A stretch of 63,274 nt of DNA from the NCBI RefSeq assembly GCF_015209505.1, contig NZ_JADEYC010000037.1:1-63274 (forward strand), given 5' to 3'. The translations under genes were made by a program, and so were the position numbers. Positions within the stretch are counted from its first letter, which is position 1. Each line of letters begins with the position of its first letter. Shown one piece after another: positions 41,536 to 49,204 of this stretch. The notes beneath the pieces were generated by a model. That model did not search any database, had not been told where the DNA came from, and saw only the letters and a list, made by a program, of their open reading frames with translations. This stretch comes from Saccharopolyspora montiporae (lineage in GTDB: Bacteria > Actinomycetota > Actinomycetes > Mycobacteriales > Pseudonocardiaceae).

Positions 41536-41895
41536 TCAGTTCAGCTCGCGCAGCACGTAGCGGACTCGGCCCCAGAACGTCGGGGCGTCGGTGTCCGGGA
41601 CCTCCAGCAGTCCGCGCCGCCCGGCCCACCGTTCGAAGACGACCGTGGCGAACGGCGGGATCGAGGACAACCCCGCGGCGACGAGCACCCAGAAACTCCA
41701 GCGCAGCGGGCTGAAAACCACCAGGCATGCGATGACGTAAGCGGTGAACACCGCACCGTGCACCCAGCCCATGACGGTGACGCCCAACGACATGTCCAGG
41801 CCGTACTTGAACGCCATCGCGATCAGCAGTCCCGCCCACGAATATGCCTCGGCGACCGCGACCAGCCGAAACCAACCGCCATGCGTACGCGGCAC
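41536..41895 (-). CDS. DUF3817-type membrane protein
   Basis: The 119-residue protein has three hydrophobic segments (FRLVAVAEAYSWAGLLIAM, VMGWVHGAVFTAYVIACLVV, SFWVLVAAGLSSIPPFATVV). Its N-terminal FRLVAxAEAYSW and the WVHG motif are typical of DUF3817. The function is unknown. GTG 41895 has a purine-rich site upstream. It converges on the MarR gene. Confidence 0.8.
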   Translation of the reverse strand: MPRTHGGWFRLVAVAEAYSWAGLLIAMAFKYGLDMSLGVTVMGWVHGAVFTAYVIACLVVFSPLRWSFWVLVAAGLSSIPPFATVVFERWAGRRGLLEVPDTDAPTFWGRVRYVLRELN

Positions 41896-42075
41896 GTTCC
41901 ACCCACTTCCCTCGACACAGTTACTACCGAGTGTGACCGGTGCCGCGCATCACACCCCGGCCGGGCCGACCGCGGCCGGTTTCGTTGACAGCACGCAGCG
42001 GCTGCGGTCCAATGCGCTGACCCTGGAGCCGGGAGATCGGCCCTCCCGGCCGCGTCCCGCTGGGAGGAACCGGAC

Positions 42076-43101
42076 TTGGACACCACCGCCGTCCCGCTGC
42101 CGCTGCCGGCCAACCAACCGCGCCAGTTCTACCGGGGCGGTGGATCGATCGCCGAGCTCCGCGGCACAGACGGCGCCGCGGAGTACGGCCCGGAGGACTG
42201 GGTCGCCTCCACCACCAGCCGGTTCGGGTTCGCGGAATCCGGCCTGTCACCGCTGCCGGACGGTCTGCTGCTGCGGGACGCGGTGCAACGCAACCCGCAG
42301 GAGTGGCTGGGCGCCGAACACATCGCCGCCTTCGGCGACAGCACCGCGTTGCTGGTGAAGCTCCTCGACGCCGGGCAGCGGCTGCCGGTGCACTGCCACC
42401 CGTCGGACCGGTTCGCCCGGCAGCACCTGGGATCGCGGTTCGGCAAGACCGAGGCGTGGATCGTCGTCGGGACCGCGGGCGCAGATCCGGTCGTGTACCT
42501 CGGCTTCCGCGAGGACGTCGACGCGGCGACCGTCGCGCGGTGGGTCGGCACCCAGGACAGTTCGACGATGCTCGGGGCGCTGAACCGCATCCCGGTCCGG
42601 CCGGGCGACACCGTGCACGTGCCCGCCGGGACTCCGCACGCCATCGGCCCCGGGGTCTTCCTGGTCGAGTTGCAGCAGCCCACCGACTTCTCGATCACGC
42701 TCGAATGGGAAGGGTTCCTGTCCGGCGCCGAGGCCGCGTTCCTCGGGCTGGACCAGGAGACCGCGCTGCACACGCTCAACCGGTCGGGGCTCGGCGACGC
42801 GACGCTCGCCGAACTGATCACCCGGACCGGCGACCGCGGCGGGGCGCGGATCCCGCTGCTGGCCGAGTCCGCGGTGCCGTTCTTCCGCGCCGAGCGGCTG
42901 CAGCCCGGCGGCGGCATCGAGCTGGAACCGTCGTTCGGCGTGCTGATCGCGCTGAGCGGACACGGCCGGCTGGACTGGTCCGATGGCTCGCTGCCGCTGC
43001 ACCGCGGCGCGACGATCGTCATCCCGCACGCTGCCGAACCCGTGCGCCTGGTCGGCGACTGCACCCTCGTGCACTGCCGCCCACCCGCCCCGCAGCTGTG
43101 A
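42076..43101 (+). CDS. manA: Mannose-6-phosphate isomerase, class I
   Basis: A cupin-type zinc isomerase that links fructose-6-phosphate to mannose-6-phosphate for mannan or glycan precursors. The 341-residue protein has the zinc-ligand region LPVHCHPSDRFARQHLG, GKTEAWIVVG, and the later VHVPAGTPHAIGPGVFLVEL. It is shorter than the classical 390-residue enzymes but has the usual metal site. The start is TTG 42076, 8 bases after GGGAGG; no better ATG exists nearby. A copy of the dispersed 3'-end hairpin lies 9 bases after the stop. Confidence 0.88.
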   Translation: MDTTAVPLPLPANQPRQFYRGGGSIAELRGTDGAAEYGPEDWVASTTSRFGFAESGLSPLPDGLLLRDAVQRNPQEWLGAEHIAAFGDSTALLVKLLDAGQRLPVHCHPSDRFARQHLGSRFGKTEAWIVVGTAGADPVVYLGFREDVDAATVARWVGTQDSSTMLGALNRIPVRPGDTVHVPAGTPHAIGPGVFLVELQQPTDFSITLEWEGFLSGAEAAFLGLDQETALHTLNRSGLGDATLAELITRTGDRGGARIPLLAESAVPFFRAERLQPGGGIELEPSFGVLIALSGHGRLDWSDGSLPLHRGATIVIPHAAEPVRLVGDCTLVHCRPPAPQL

Positions 43102-43110
43102 CGGGCGGCC

Positions 43111-43154
43111 GGCGGCGGGTGCGAGCATGGGAACTTTCCTGTCACCGCGCCGCC
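43111..43154. repeat. Dispersed 3'-end hairpin element, copy 1 (manA 3' side)
   Basis: The conserved core (reverse orientation, 43124-43144) lies in the loop of an 11-bp stem: GGCGGC-G-GGTG on the left pairs with CACC-(G)-CGCCGCC on the right, with one bulged G. It begins 9 bases after the manA stop. Confidence 0.85.
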
Positions 43155-43207
43155 AGGGCACGCCGCGAACCGCCCCTCTGGTTGTCCGGCCACGTTATTT
43201 TGGCGGT

Positions 43208-43393
43208 ATGAGCAGTTACGGCGAACTGGTTCCAGGCAGGAAGCTCAAGGACGAGAAGGACGAGGGCGGGATCTCGAAGAACTACGACCCGGGTGGCCCG
43301 TTGGACCTCGACCGGGGCGTCGTGTACCTCGCGCCGCCCGCGCAGGACGACGCGGACTCCGCGGATGATGAGGAGAAACCGGGGCAGAGCTGA
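43208..43393 (+). CDS. Small acidic hypothetical protein
   Basis: A 61-residue protein with charged, probably disordered sequence (RKLKDEKDEGGIS, then an acidic DDADSADDEEKPGQ tail). ATG 43208 has only weak ribosome-site bases. It lies between two copies of the dispersed 3'-end element. I do not recognise a family. The codon pattern supports coding, but I rate this as moderately likely only. Confidence 0.55.
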   Translation: MSSYGELVPGRKLKDEKDEGGISKNYDPGGPLDLDRGVVYLAPPAQDDADSADDEEKPGQS

Positions 43394-43566
43394 GCGCCCT
43401 CGAACGCGCTCCACAAGATCACTCTATTCGCGTACAGCGCCCGTTTCGCTCGGTTAGGGTGCCACGGACAGGTGACGTCGCGACCGGAACATGCCGCGGT
43501 CATCACTGTCCGTCCGCCCATCCTAGGCGGGCTCAGCTGTGCGTGTGAGTGAATGATGGGAGCGGC

Positions 43567-43974
43567 ATGCAGCCGGTGTTCGGGAACTCAGGTCTTGACC
43601 AGGCCGAAGCCGAGGAGGACGGCACCGCACTGCTGGGGTATTCCCCACAAGACCGCTCCCCCCGCGAAGAAGCTGAACGGCGAGCCCTGGCGCAGAAGAT
43701 CGGCTCGGACTGGAACCGGATCAGCTCCCGGATCGCCGAGTTGTTCGCGGCGGGCGTACCGGAGAACGACCCCCGTACCCAGCAGGTCGTCGACGAGCAC
43801 TACCGGTGGCTGCAGCACTTCTGGACCCCGGACCGGGATTCGTACCTGCGGCTGGCGCAGATGTACGTGAACCAGCCCAAGTTCCGCAAACGCATCGAAC
43901 GGCGCAAGCCCAACGGCATGGCCGCCTACCTGCGCGACGCGATGACCGCCTACGCCTGGGCGCGGCTGCGCTAG
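43567..43974 (+). CDS. TipAS-domain protein
   Basis: A 135-residue helical protein resembling the antibiotic-binding domain of TipA (TipAS): WNRISSRIAELFAAGVPENDP, VVDEHYRWLQHFWTPDRDSYLRLAQMY and MAAYLRDAMTAYAW. In TipA this domain follows a MerR-type DNA-binding domain and binds thiopeptides covalently. Here no DNA-binding part is present, so it is a stand-alone TipAS. I chose ATG 43567 with GGGAG upstream; GTG 43549 is an alternative. It precedes dinB on the same strand. Confidence 0.82.
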   Translation: MQPVFGNSGLDQAEAEEDGTALLGYSPQDRSPREEAERRALAQKIGSDWNRISSRIAELFAAGVPENDPRTQQVVDEHYRWLQHFWTPDRDSYLRLAQMYVNQPKFRKRIERRKPNGMAAYLRDAMTAYAWARLR

Positions 43975-44004
43975 CGACATGGCCGGGTAGATCGCGTGCG
44001 GCAC

Positions 44005-44036
44005 GCGTGACAGGAAAGTTCCCATGCTGTCACCGC
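44005..44036. repeat. Dispersed 3'-end hairpin element, copy 2 (TipAS-dinB)
   Basis: Core 44008-44028 (forward orientation). Its TGACAG is used in the stem: GCGTGACAG pairs with CTGTCAC(c)GC, 9 bp with one bulge and a 13-base loop. An outer pair GCCGGGT (43982-43988) and ACCCGGC (44040-44046) encloses it. Confidence 0.85.
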
Positions 44037-44074
44037 TCCACCCGGCTGTCGGCGCCATCCCGTTCAATGGGGAT

Positions 44075-45391
44075 ATGCGCAGGTGGGTGTTGCACGTGGA
44101 CATGGACGCGTTCTTCGCGTCCGTGGAGCAGCTCACCCGCCCCACACTTCGCGGGCGGGCGGTGCTGGTCGGCGGAACCGGACCGCGCGGGACCGTCGCC
44201 GGCGCCAGCTACGCAGCCCGCGAATACGGCGCGCGCTCGGCCATGCCGATGGGCGAGGCTCGCCGCCGATGCCCGATCGCAGTCGTGCTGCCGCCGCGGT
44301 TCCGCGTCTACCAAGCGGTCAGCAAACGGGTCCTGGCGATCGTGCGCGAGTCGTCCGACCTGGTGGAGCAGGTCTCCATCGACGAAGCGTTCCTCGAACC
44401 GACACAGCTCGCCGACCGCCCCAGCGCCGAAGTCGACGCGTTCGCCGCGCGACTGCGCAGCCGCATCGAGGCCGACGTCGGAGTGACCGCCTCGGTCGGT
44501 GCCGGCCCCGGCAAGCAACTGGCCAAGATCGCCTCGGGGCTGGCCAAACCGGACGGTGCGTTCGTGATCGCGCCCGACGAACAGGACGACCTGCTCGCCT
44601 CGCTCCCGGTGCGCAAGTTGTGGGGTGTGGGCCCGGTCACCGGGTCGAAACTCGCCCGGATCGGGGTGCACACCATCGGCGAACTGGCCCAGCTCCGAAT
44701 CAACGACGTCACCGCCTTGCTCGGGCAGGCCCACGGCACCGAAATGCACCGGCTCGCCCGCGGTATCGACGACCACCCGGTCGCCGAACGCGCCGAATCC
44801 AAGCAGGTCGGCGCGGAAACCACCTTCGACACCGACATCACCGACACCGCTGTGCTGCGGTCCGAGGTCGCCGGCATGGCCGAGGCCGCGCACCGCAGGC
44901 TCATCGGGTCGGCCCGGGCGGCCCGCACCGTGACGGTGAAGGTCCGGGGAGCGGATTTCACCACGATCAGCCGAGCGGAGACGTTCCCGTCGGCCACCAG
45001 CGACCTCGGCGCATTGCGCGCAGCGGCACAGCGCCTCATCCCCGCTGCCGTCCCACCCGGCACCCCGGTGCGCCTGGTCGGGGTCTCCTACTCCGGGCTC
45101 GCGAGTTTCGAGCAGGAACCACTGTTCAGCAACCCTTCGGATCCGCCCGCGGAGCACGGGCCGGAAAAGGACGACGTCGCGCAGCAACCCGAATCGGCGC
45201 CCCGACCATGGCGCGCGGGCGACGACGCGCACCACGACGAACACGGGCACGGTTGGGTGCAGGGAGCAGGCCACGGCAGGGTGACCGTGCGGTTCGAGAC
45301 CGCCGCCAGCGGCCCGGGGCCGGTGCGCACGTTCGCCGCCGACGATCCGGCTCTGCAGAGCGGCGACCCGATGAACAGCTTCGGCGGGTGA
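44075..45391 (+). CDS. dinB: DNA polymerase IV (DinB) with a C-terminal tail
   Basis: A Y-family translesion polymerase of 438 residues. It starts MRRWVLHVDMDAFFASVEQ and has the catalytic SIDEAFLEPT, YAAREYGARSAMPM and helix-hairpin-helix WGVGPVTGSKLARIGVHTIG. A QEPLF sequence at residues 347-351 fits a sliding-clamp-binding motif. Behind it is an extension of about 85 residues, His/Asp-rich then RVTVRFETAASGPGPVRTF. I used ATG 44075; an earlier ATG at 44024 falls inside the dispersed repeat element. Confidence 0.95.
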   Translation: MRRWVLHVDMDAFFASVEQLTRPTLRGRAVLVGGTGPRGTVAGASYAAREYGARSAMPMGEARRRCPIAVVLPPRFRVYQAVSKRVLAIVRESSDLVEQVSIDEAFLEPTQLADRPSAEVDAFAARLRSRIEADVGVTASVGAGPGKQLAKIASGLAKPDGAFVIAPDEQDDLLASLPVRKLWGVGPVTGSKLARIGVHTIGELAQLRINDVTALLGQAHGTEMHRLARGIDDHPVAERAESKQVGAETTFDTDITDTAVLRSEVAGMAEAAHRRLIGSARAARTVTVKVRGADFTTISRAETFPSATSDLGALRAAAQRLIPAAVPPGTPVRLVGVSYSGLASFEQEPLFSNPSDPPAEHGPEKDDVAQQPESAPRPWRAGDDAHHDEHGHGWVQGAGHGRVTVRFETAASGPGPVRTFAADDPALQSGDPMNSFGG

Positions 45392-45396
45392 GCCGC

Positions 45397-46158
45397 TCAG
45401 TCCAGCGGCGGGAGCTTGCGCCGATAACTGCCGACCCACTGCTGCGGGGCGAACTGCTGCACCGCGGACTCGAACTGCTTGGGCAGGCCGCTGAACGGGG
45501 CGAAGTGGAAGCGGTACCGCTCGCCGGGAAGACCGTGCATCGGCGCGGGCTCCTCGATGCGCCAGCGCTCCAACTCCGGGTGGCGCGCGGCGAAGCCCGG
45601 ATCAGCCGGGTAGAACTCCAGCGCGTGCCGCCGCTCCGGGGCGACCGGCCTGCGCTGCTCGACCCACGGCAGCGACCCGATGCCGACCGCGGTGATCTCG
45701 TTCCAGGGCACGGCGAACACCTCACCACGCGTGCGCGGGTAGAAACCGGTGCGGTCGAACACGAATCCCCGCCCGTTGAGCATGCCGCGCGAGGCGTTGA
45801 GGAACCACAGGAACAACACGCCGAAGATCAGCTGCCAGACCCACATCCCGACGGTGCTGCCCTTGTTGACCAGCGTCGCCGCGCACAACACGGTGAGCAG
45901 TCCGCTGACCCCGCCACCGATGAGCAGCGTCCGGAACGCGGCCGCGCTGACATCCACATCCCGCGCCGCCGCACTCAACCCCGTCGGCTGCTGCGACTGC
46001 GGCTGCCGATCGACCCGGGTCCGCGGTTCCGGTTCCGGGACGTGCTCGGTGCTGAACCGAGCAGTTCCACCCCGCTGCCCGCGCGAACCGCGCGGGATCG
46101 TGGTGCGGCCCGGATCCGCCCAGTCGCTGCGCTGCCATCCTCCTGGAAGCCACTTCAT
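45397..46158 (-). CDS. Membrane protein with PH-like domain
   Basis: The 253-residue protein has a charged Arg/Gln-rich first 70 residues, two hydrophobic helices at about 77-118 (LLIGGGVSGLLTVLCAATLV and VWQLIFGVLFLWFLNA), and then a soluble PH-like domain (VFAVPWNEITAVGIGSLPWV). It resembles uncharacterised actinobacterial membrane proteins, including the kind at the start of this window. The function is unknown. Its stop is 5 bases from the dinB stop. Confidence 0.8.
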   Translation of the reverse strand: MKWLPGGWQRSDWADPGRTTIPRGSRGQRGGTARFSTEHVPEPEPRTRVDRQPQSQQPTGLSAAARDVDVSAAAFRTLLIGGGVSGLLTVLCAATLVNKGSTVGMWVWQLIFGVLFLWFLNASRGMLNGRGFVFDRTGFYPRTRGEVFAVPWNEITAVGIGSLPWVEQRRPVAPERRHALEFYPADPGFAARHPELERWRIEEPAPMHGLPGERYRFHFAPFSGLPKQFESAVQQFAPQQWVGSYRRKLPPLD

Positions 46159-46210
46159 AGCGTTCAGGGTAGACGCGACGAACCGGATTGATCACCTACC
46201 GCACCCGGCC

Positions 46211-46248
46211 CCGGATGCGAGCATGGGAACTTTCCTGTCACGCCCCGG
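46211..46248. repeat. Dispersed 3'-end hairpin element, copy 3 (thiolase stop)
   Basis: Core 46220-46240, reverse orientation on the plus strand. Its TGA is the thiolase stop codon (46238-46240). The flanks pair GCG/CGC, then after a small internal loop CCGG/CCGG. Confidence 0.75.
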
Positions 46249-47425
46249 CCACTCGCAGCAGCAAAGCGTCGCCCTGGCCGCCACCGCCGCACAGCGCAGC
46301 GGCCCCGACACCGCCACCGCGGCGCTTGAGCTCCAGACCCAGGTGCAGCGCCAGGCGCGCACCCGACATGCCAATCGGGTGTCCCAGCGCGATCGCCCCG
46401 CCGTTGACGTTCACCCGGTCCTCGTCCACGCCCAACGCGCGGGTGGATGCGATGCCCACCGCGGCGAACGCCTCGTTGATCTCCACAAGATCCAGCTCGG
46501 CCGGATCGAGGCTCTCCCGCCCGCAGGCGCGCTTGATCGCATTCGACGGCTGCTCGTGCAGGCTCGCGTCCGGACCGGCGACGACACCGTGCGCGCCGAT
46601 CTCAGCCAGCCACTCCAGCCCGAGCTCCTCGGCCTTGGCCCGGCTCATCACCACGACGGCCGCGGCCCCGTCCGAGATCTGCGAAGCGGACCCAGCGGTG
46701 ATCGTGCCATCGGCCGCGAACGCGGGGCGCAGTTTGGCCAACGACTCCGCGGTCGTATCCGGCCGAACCCCCTCGTCGGTGTCCACCACGACCGGATCGC
46801 CCTTGCGCTGCGGCACCTCGACCGGCGCGATCTCCTCTGCGAACGCGCCGCGCGCCGCGGCAGCGCCGGCCAACCGGTGCGACCGGGCCGCGAACTCGTC
46901 CTGCTCCTCGCGGGTCAGGCCGTAGCGCGCGTTGTACTTCTCCGTCGACGCTCCCATCGCGACCTGGTCGAACGCGCAGAACAGGCCGTCGTGCGACATG
47001 TGGTCGAGCAGCTGGGCGTCACCGAACTTGAAGCCCTCCCGCGACCCGGTCAGCAGGTGCGGAGCCGCGGTCATCGACTCCTGGCCACCCGCCACGACCA
47101 CGTCGAACTCGCCGGCGCGGATCAGCTGGTCGGCCATCGCGATGGCATCCAGGCCGGACAGGCACACCTTGTTGATGCTCAGCGCCGGGACGTCCATCGG
47201 AATGCCGGCCGCAGTCGCAGCCTGCCGCGCGGGGATCTGGCCCGCGCCGGCGGTCAGCACCTGCCCCATGATCGTGTACTGCACCTGGTCAGCGGGCACA
47301 CCCGCGCGCTGCAGGGCCGCCGAGATCGCCACTCCGCCGAGCTGCGCACCGGAGAAGTCCTTCAACGACCCCAGCAGCCTGCCCATCGGGGTCCGCGCTC
47401 CCGCCACGATCACCGAGCTGCCCAC
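46238..47425 (-). CDS. Acetyl-CoA C-acyltransferase (thiolase)
   Basis: The 395-residue thiolase either condenses two acetyl-CoA or cleaves 3-ketoacyl-CoA. The active-site Cys is residue 88 in [12 protein letters not shown], with the second site at [11 protein letters not shown] and the C-terminal [12 protein letters not shown] 47425 is preceded by GGGAGGA. Thiolase close to a methylmalonyl-CoA epimerase gene is a familiar actinobacterial pairing. Elements 3 and 4 flank it. The biological direction (degradation or acetoacetyl-CoA supply) is not visible. Confidence 0.94.
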   Translation of the reverse strand: MGSSVIVAGARTPMGRLLGSLKDFSGAQLGGVAISAALQRAGVPADQVQYTIMGQVLTAGAGQIPARQAATAAGIPMDVPALSINKVCLSGLDAIAMADQLIRAGEFDVVVAGGQESMTAAPHLLTGSREGFKFGDAQLLDHMSHDGLFCAFDQVAMGASTEKYNARYGLTREEQDEFAARSHRLAGAAAARGAFAEEIAPVEVPQRKGDPVVVDTDEGVRPDTTAESLAKLRPAFAADGTITAGSASQISDGAAAVVVMSRAKAEELGLEWLAEIGAHGVVAGPDASLHEQPSNAIKRACGRESLDPAELDLVEINEAFAAVGIASTRALGVDEDRVNVNGGAIALGHPIGMSGARLALHLGLELKRRGGGVGAAALCGGGGQGDALLLRVAGA

Positions 47426-47540
47426 TGGTGTCCTCCCGCTGCGATTCGAAGTGCTGCCGCCGCTCCCATCATGACCGGGGTGGCGTCCCGGGGACCATAC
47501 CCACGAAGCCCGGCAGCACCGGCTGTGAGGAGCACCATAG

Positions 47541-47580
47541 GTGCGGGAGTGACAGGAAAGTTCCCATGCTGCAGCCCGCC
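47541..47580. repeat. Dispersed 3'-end hairpin element, copy 4 (secreted-protein gene 3' side)
   Basis: Core 47550-47570, forward orientation. Flanks GCGGG (47543-47547) and CCCGC (47575-47579) pair, and inner CAG/CTG pairs are possible. It lies 4 bases beyond the stop of the secreted-protein gene. Confidence 0.75.
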
Positions 47581-47584
47581 CGGG

Positions 47585-48556
47585 TCAGCAGGCGCCGCGG
47601 CCGGCGGTGGTATCGCACATGCCCGAGCCCGACGACCAGGTGAGCCCGCCGCGGGCATCCGTACCCAGCGGGCGCAGCGCGGAGACGTCGGTGGATGCGC
47701 CGGAATCCTCCGCGGCCCAGTACCGCACCTCGTAGGTGGTGCCGCCCTCGGTGTGCTCGAAGGAGTAGAACGGCGCCGGAACGGGCGCGGGACCGAATCC
47801 GGGTTCGGACCAGGAGTTCTCACCCTGCGCGGCATCCGGATCGATGTAGAGGCAGTCGTACTCCGCGCCCTCGTAGCTGCAGGTGCGCTGCTCGGCACCG
47901 CCGTACCGGGTGACGTTCGGATCCTCGGTGACCCCTTCGGACGTCAACCGCTGGTAGATGTCCTCGCACGCGCCCTCGTCGCAGGCGTGCCAGGGCTGCC
48001 ACGCCGCGGCGCGCGCCTGCTGCTCGGCGGAACCGCCGGCCACCGCCGAGCAGTACCGCTGCACGATCTGCGGCGCCACGCGCTGCGCGGCCGACCCGGT
48101 GTCCACAGCGGACGCGGCGGTGTCCTGCGCACCCATCCCGGCCGAATCCAGCTGCCAGATGCCCACGCCGGGGTTGAAGAACAGGCCTTCGGCGCGCTGC
48201 TGCGGATCCAGCAGCGACGACTGGTCGTCGTAACGCGACAAGGTCATCGGCGACGGCGCCTCGCCGTCCCCGGACACCTCGGGCCACGTCGGGGCGAGCG
48301 TGAGATCGGTAACTTCGGAGGCGTCGAGGCCGCAGGACGCCTCCGCAGCCGCGTCCTCGGCGGCCGCCCGCACCTGCGCGAGCGGTTCGCTGCCGAACTG
48401 CAGCGGCGCGGAGGCCACCTGAGCGCGCTGCATCCGGACCTCATCCCAGTCCCGTCCGTCCACATCGGCCGCGGCCGGGACGCCACCGGCAGCGGTCGCG
48501 GCCACCGCGGCCAGAACGCCGAGCACCCGCCCGCGGGAACGTCGGTTGTCGACCAT
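47585..48556 (-). CDS. Secreted protein of unknown function, possibly transglycosylase-like
   Basis: The 323-residue protein starts with a basic signal peptide (RRSRGRVLGVLAAVAATAAGG, cleaved after AAA or ADA). The mature part has several cysteines, including YCSAV, HACDEGACED, TCSYEG, DCLYID and a C-terminal MCDTTAGRGAC. A stretch NPGVGIWQLDSAGMG followed by AAWQPWHACD loosely resembles lysozyme-like cell-wall enzymes seen in actinobacteria; I cannot name a family. ATG 48556 has AGGGAG 5 bases upstream, and GTG 48562 is less likely. It lies between the thiolase and mce genes, facing the thiolase direction. Confidence 0.75.
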   Translation of the reverse strand: MVDNRRSRGRVLGVLAAVAATAAGGVPAAADVDGRDWDEVRMQRAQVASAPLQFGSEPLAQVRAAAEDAAAEASCGLDASEVTDLTLAPTWPEVSGDGEAPSPMTLSRYDDQSSLLDPQQRAEGLFFNPGVGIWQLDSAGMGAQDTAASAVDTGSAAQRVAPQIVQRYCSAVAGGSAEQQARAAAWQPWHACDEGACEDIYQRLTSEGVTEDPNVTRYGGAEQRTCSYEGAEYDCLYIDPDAAQGENSWSEPGFGPAPVPAPFYSFEHTEGGTTYEVRYWAAEDSGASTDVSALRPLGTDARGGLTWSSGSGMCDTTAGRGAC

Positions 48557-48698
48557 GCTCACTCCCTGGTTGGTGAATCCGCCACATGCTGTCCCGGCCG
48601 CCGCGGGCCCGGTTCCGCTTTCCGGCGCAATCCGGCCGCCCGGTTTTGCCGCATTTCCCGGCGTTCCCGACTCGTTCCCGGGGCGTTACGCTGCGGCC

Positions 48699-49145
48699 AT
48701 GCGAGCGGAGTTGAACGGTCTGGTCACCGCGGTCGACCACGTGGGAATCGCGGTCGCCGATCTGGACGCGGCCATCGAGTTCCAACGCGAGACCTTCGGG
48801 CTGGAAGTCGCGCACACCGAGACGAACGAGGACCAGGGGGTGCGGGAGGCGATGCTGCGCGCGCCCGGCGACACCGCTGGTGCGGCGCAGATCCAGCTGC
48901 TGGCACCGGCCCGCGACGACTCGACGATCGCGAAGTTCCTGGACCGCAACGGCCCAGGGCTGCAGCAACTGGCCTACCGGGTGACCGATGTCGACACCGC
49001 GTGCCGGGTGCTGCGCGAGAAGGGACTGCGACTGCTGTTCGACGAACCGCGCCGGGGCACCGCCGACAGCCGCATCAACTTCGTGCACCCGAAGGACAGC
49101 GGCGGAGTGCTGGTGGAACTGGTGGAACCCGCACCGGGGCACTGA
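48699..49145 (+). CDS. mce: Methylmalonyl-CoA epimerase
   Basis: A VOC-fold metal enzyme that interconverts (R)- and (S)-methylmalonyl-CoA in propionate and odd-chain fatty acid metabolism. The 148-residue protein has the metal ligands in VDHVGIAVADLDAAIEFQ (His), LQQLAYRV and HPKDSGGVLVELVE (His, Glu). Start ATG 48699. It converges on the penicillin acylase gene. An acyl-CoA oxidation context is provided by the thiolase, enoyl-CoA hydratase and EtfAB genes in the window. Confidence 0.9.
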   Translation: MRAELNGLVTAVDHVGIAVADLDAAIEFQRETFGLEVAHTETNEDQGVREAMLRAPGDTAGAAQIQLLAPARDDSTIAKFLDRNGPGLQQLAYRVTDVDTACRVLREKGLRLLFDEPRRGTADSRINFVHPKDSGGVLVELVEPAPGH

Positions 49146-49161
49146 GCCACTCCCGGGCGTG

Positions 49162-49204
49162 GCGGGCGGTGTGCCAGGAAAGTTCCCATGCTCGCACCGC
49201 CTGC
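49162..49204. repeat. Dispersed 3'-end hairpin element, copy 5 (mce / penicillin acylase)
   Basis: Core 49172-49192, with one change (third base A to C). A 10-bp stem encloses it: GCGGGCGGTG pairs with CACCGCCTGC, with one G-T pair. It fills the gap between two convergent stops, ending one base before the acylase stop. Confidence 0.85.
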
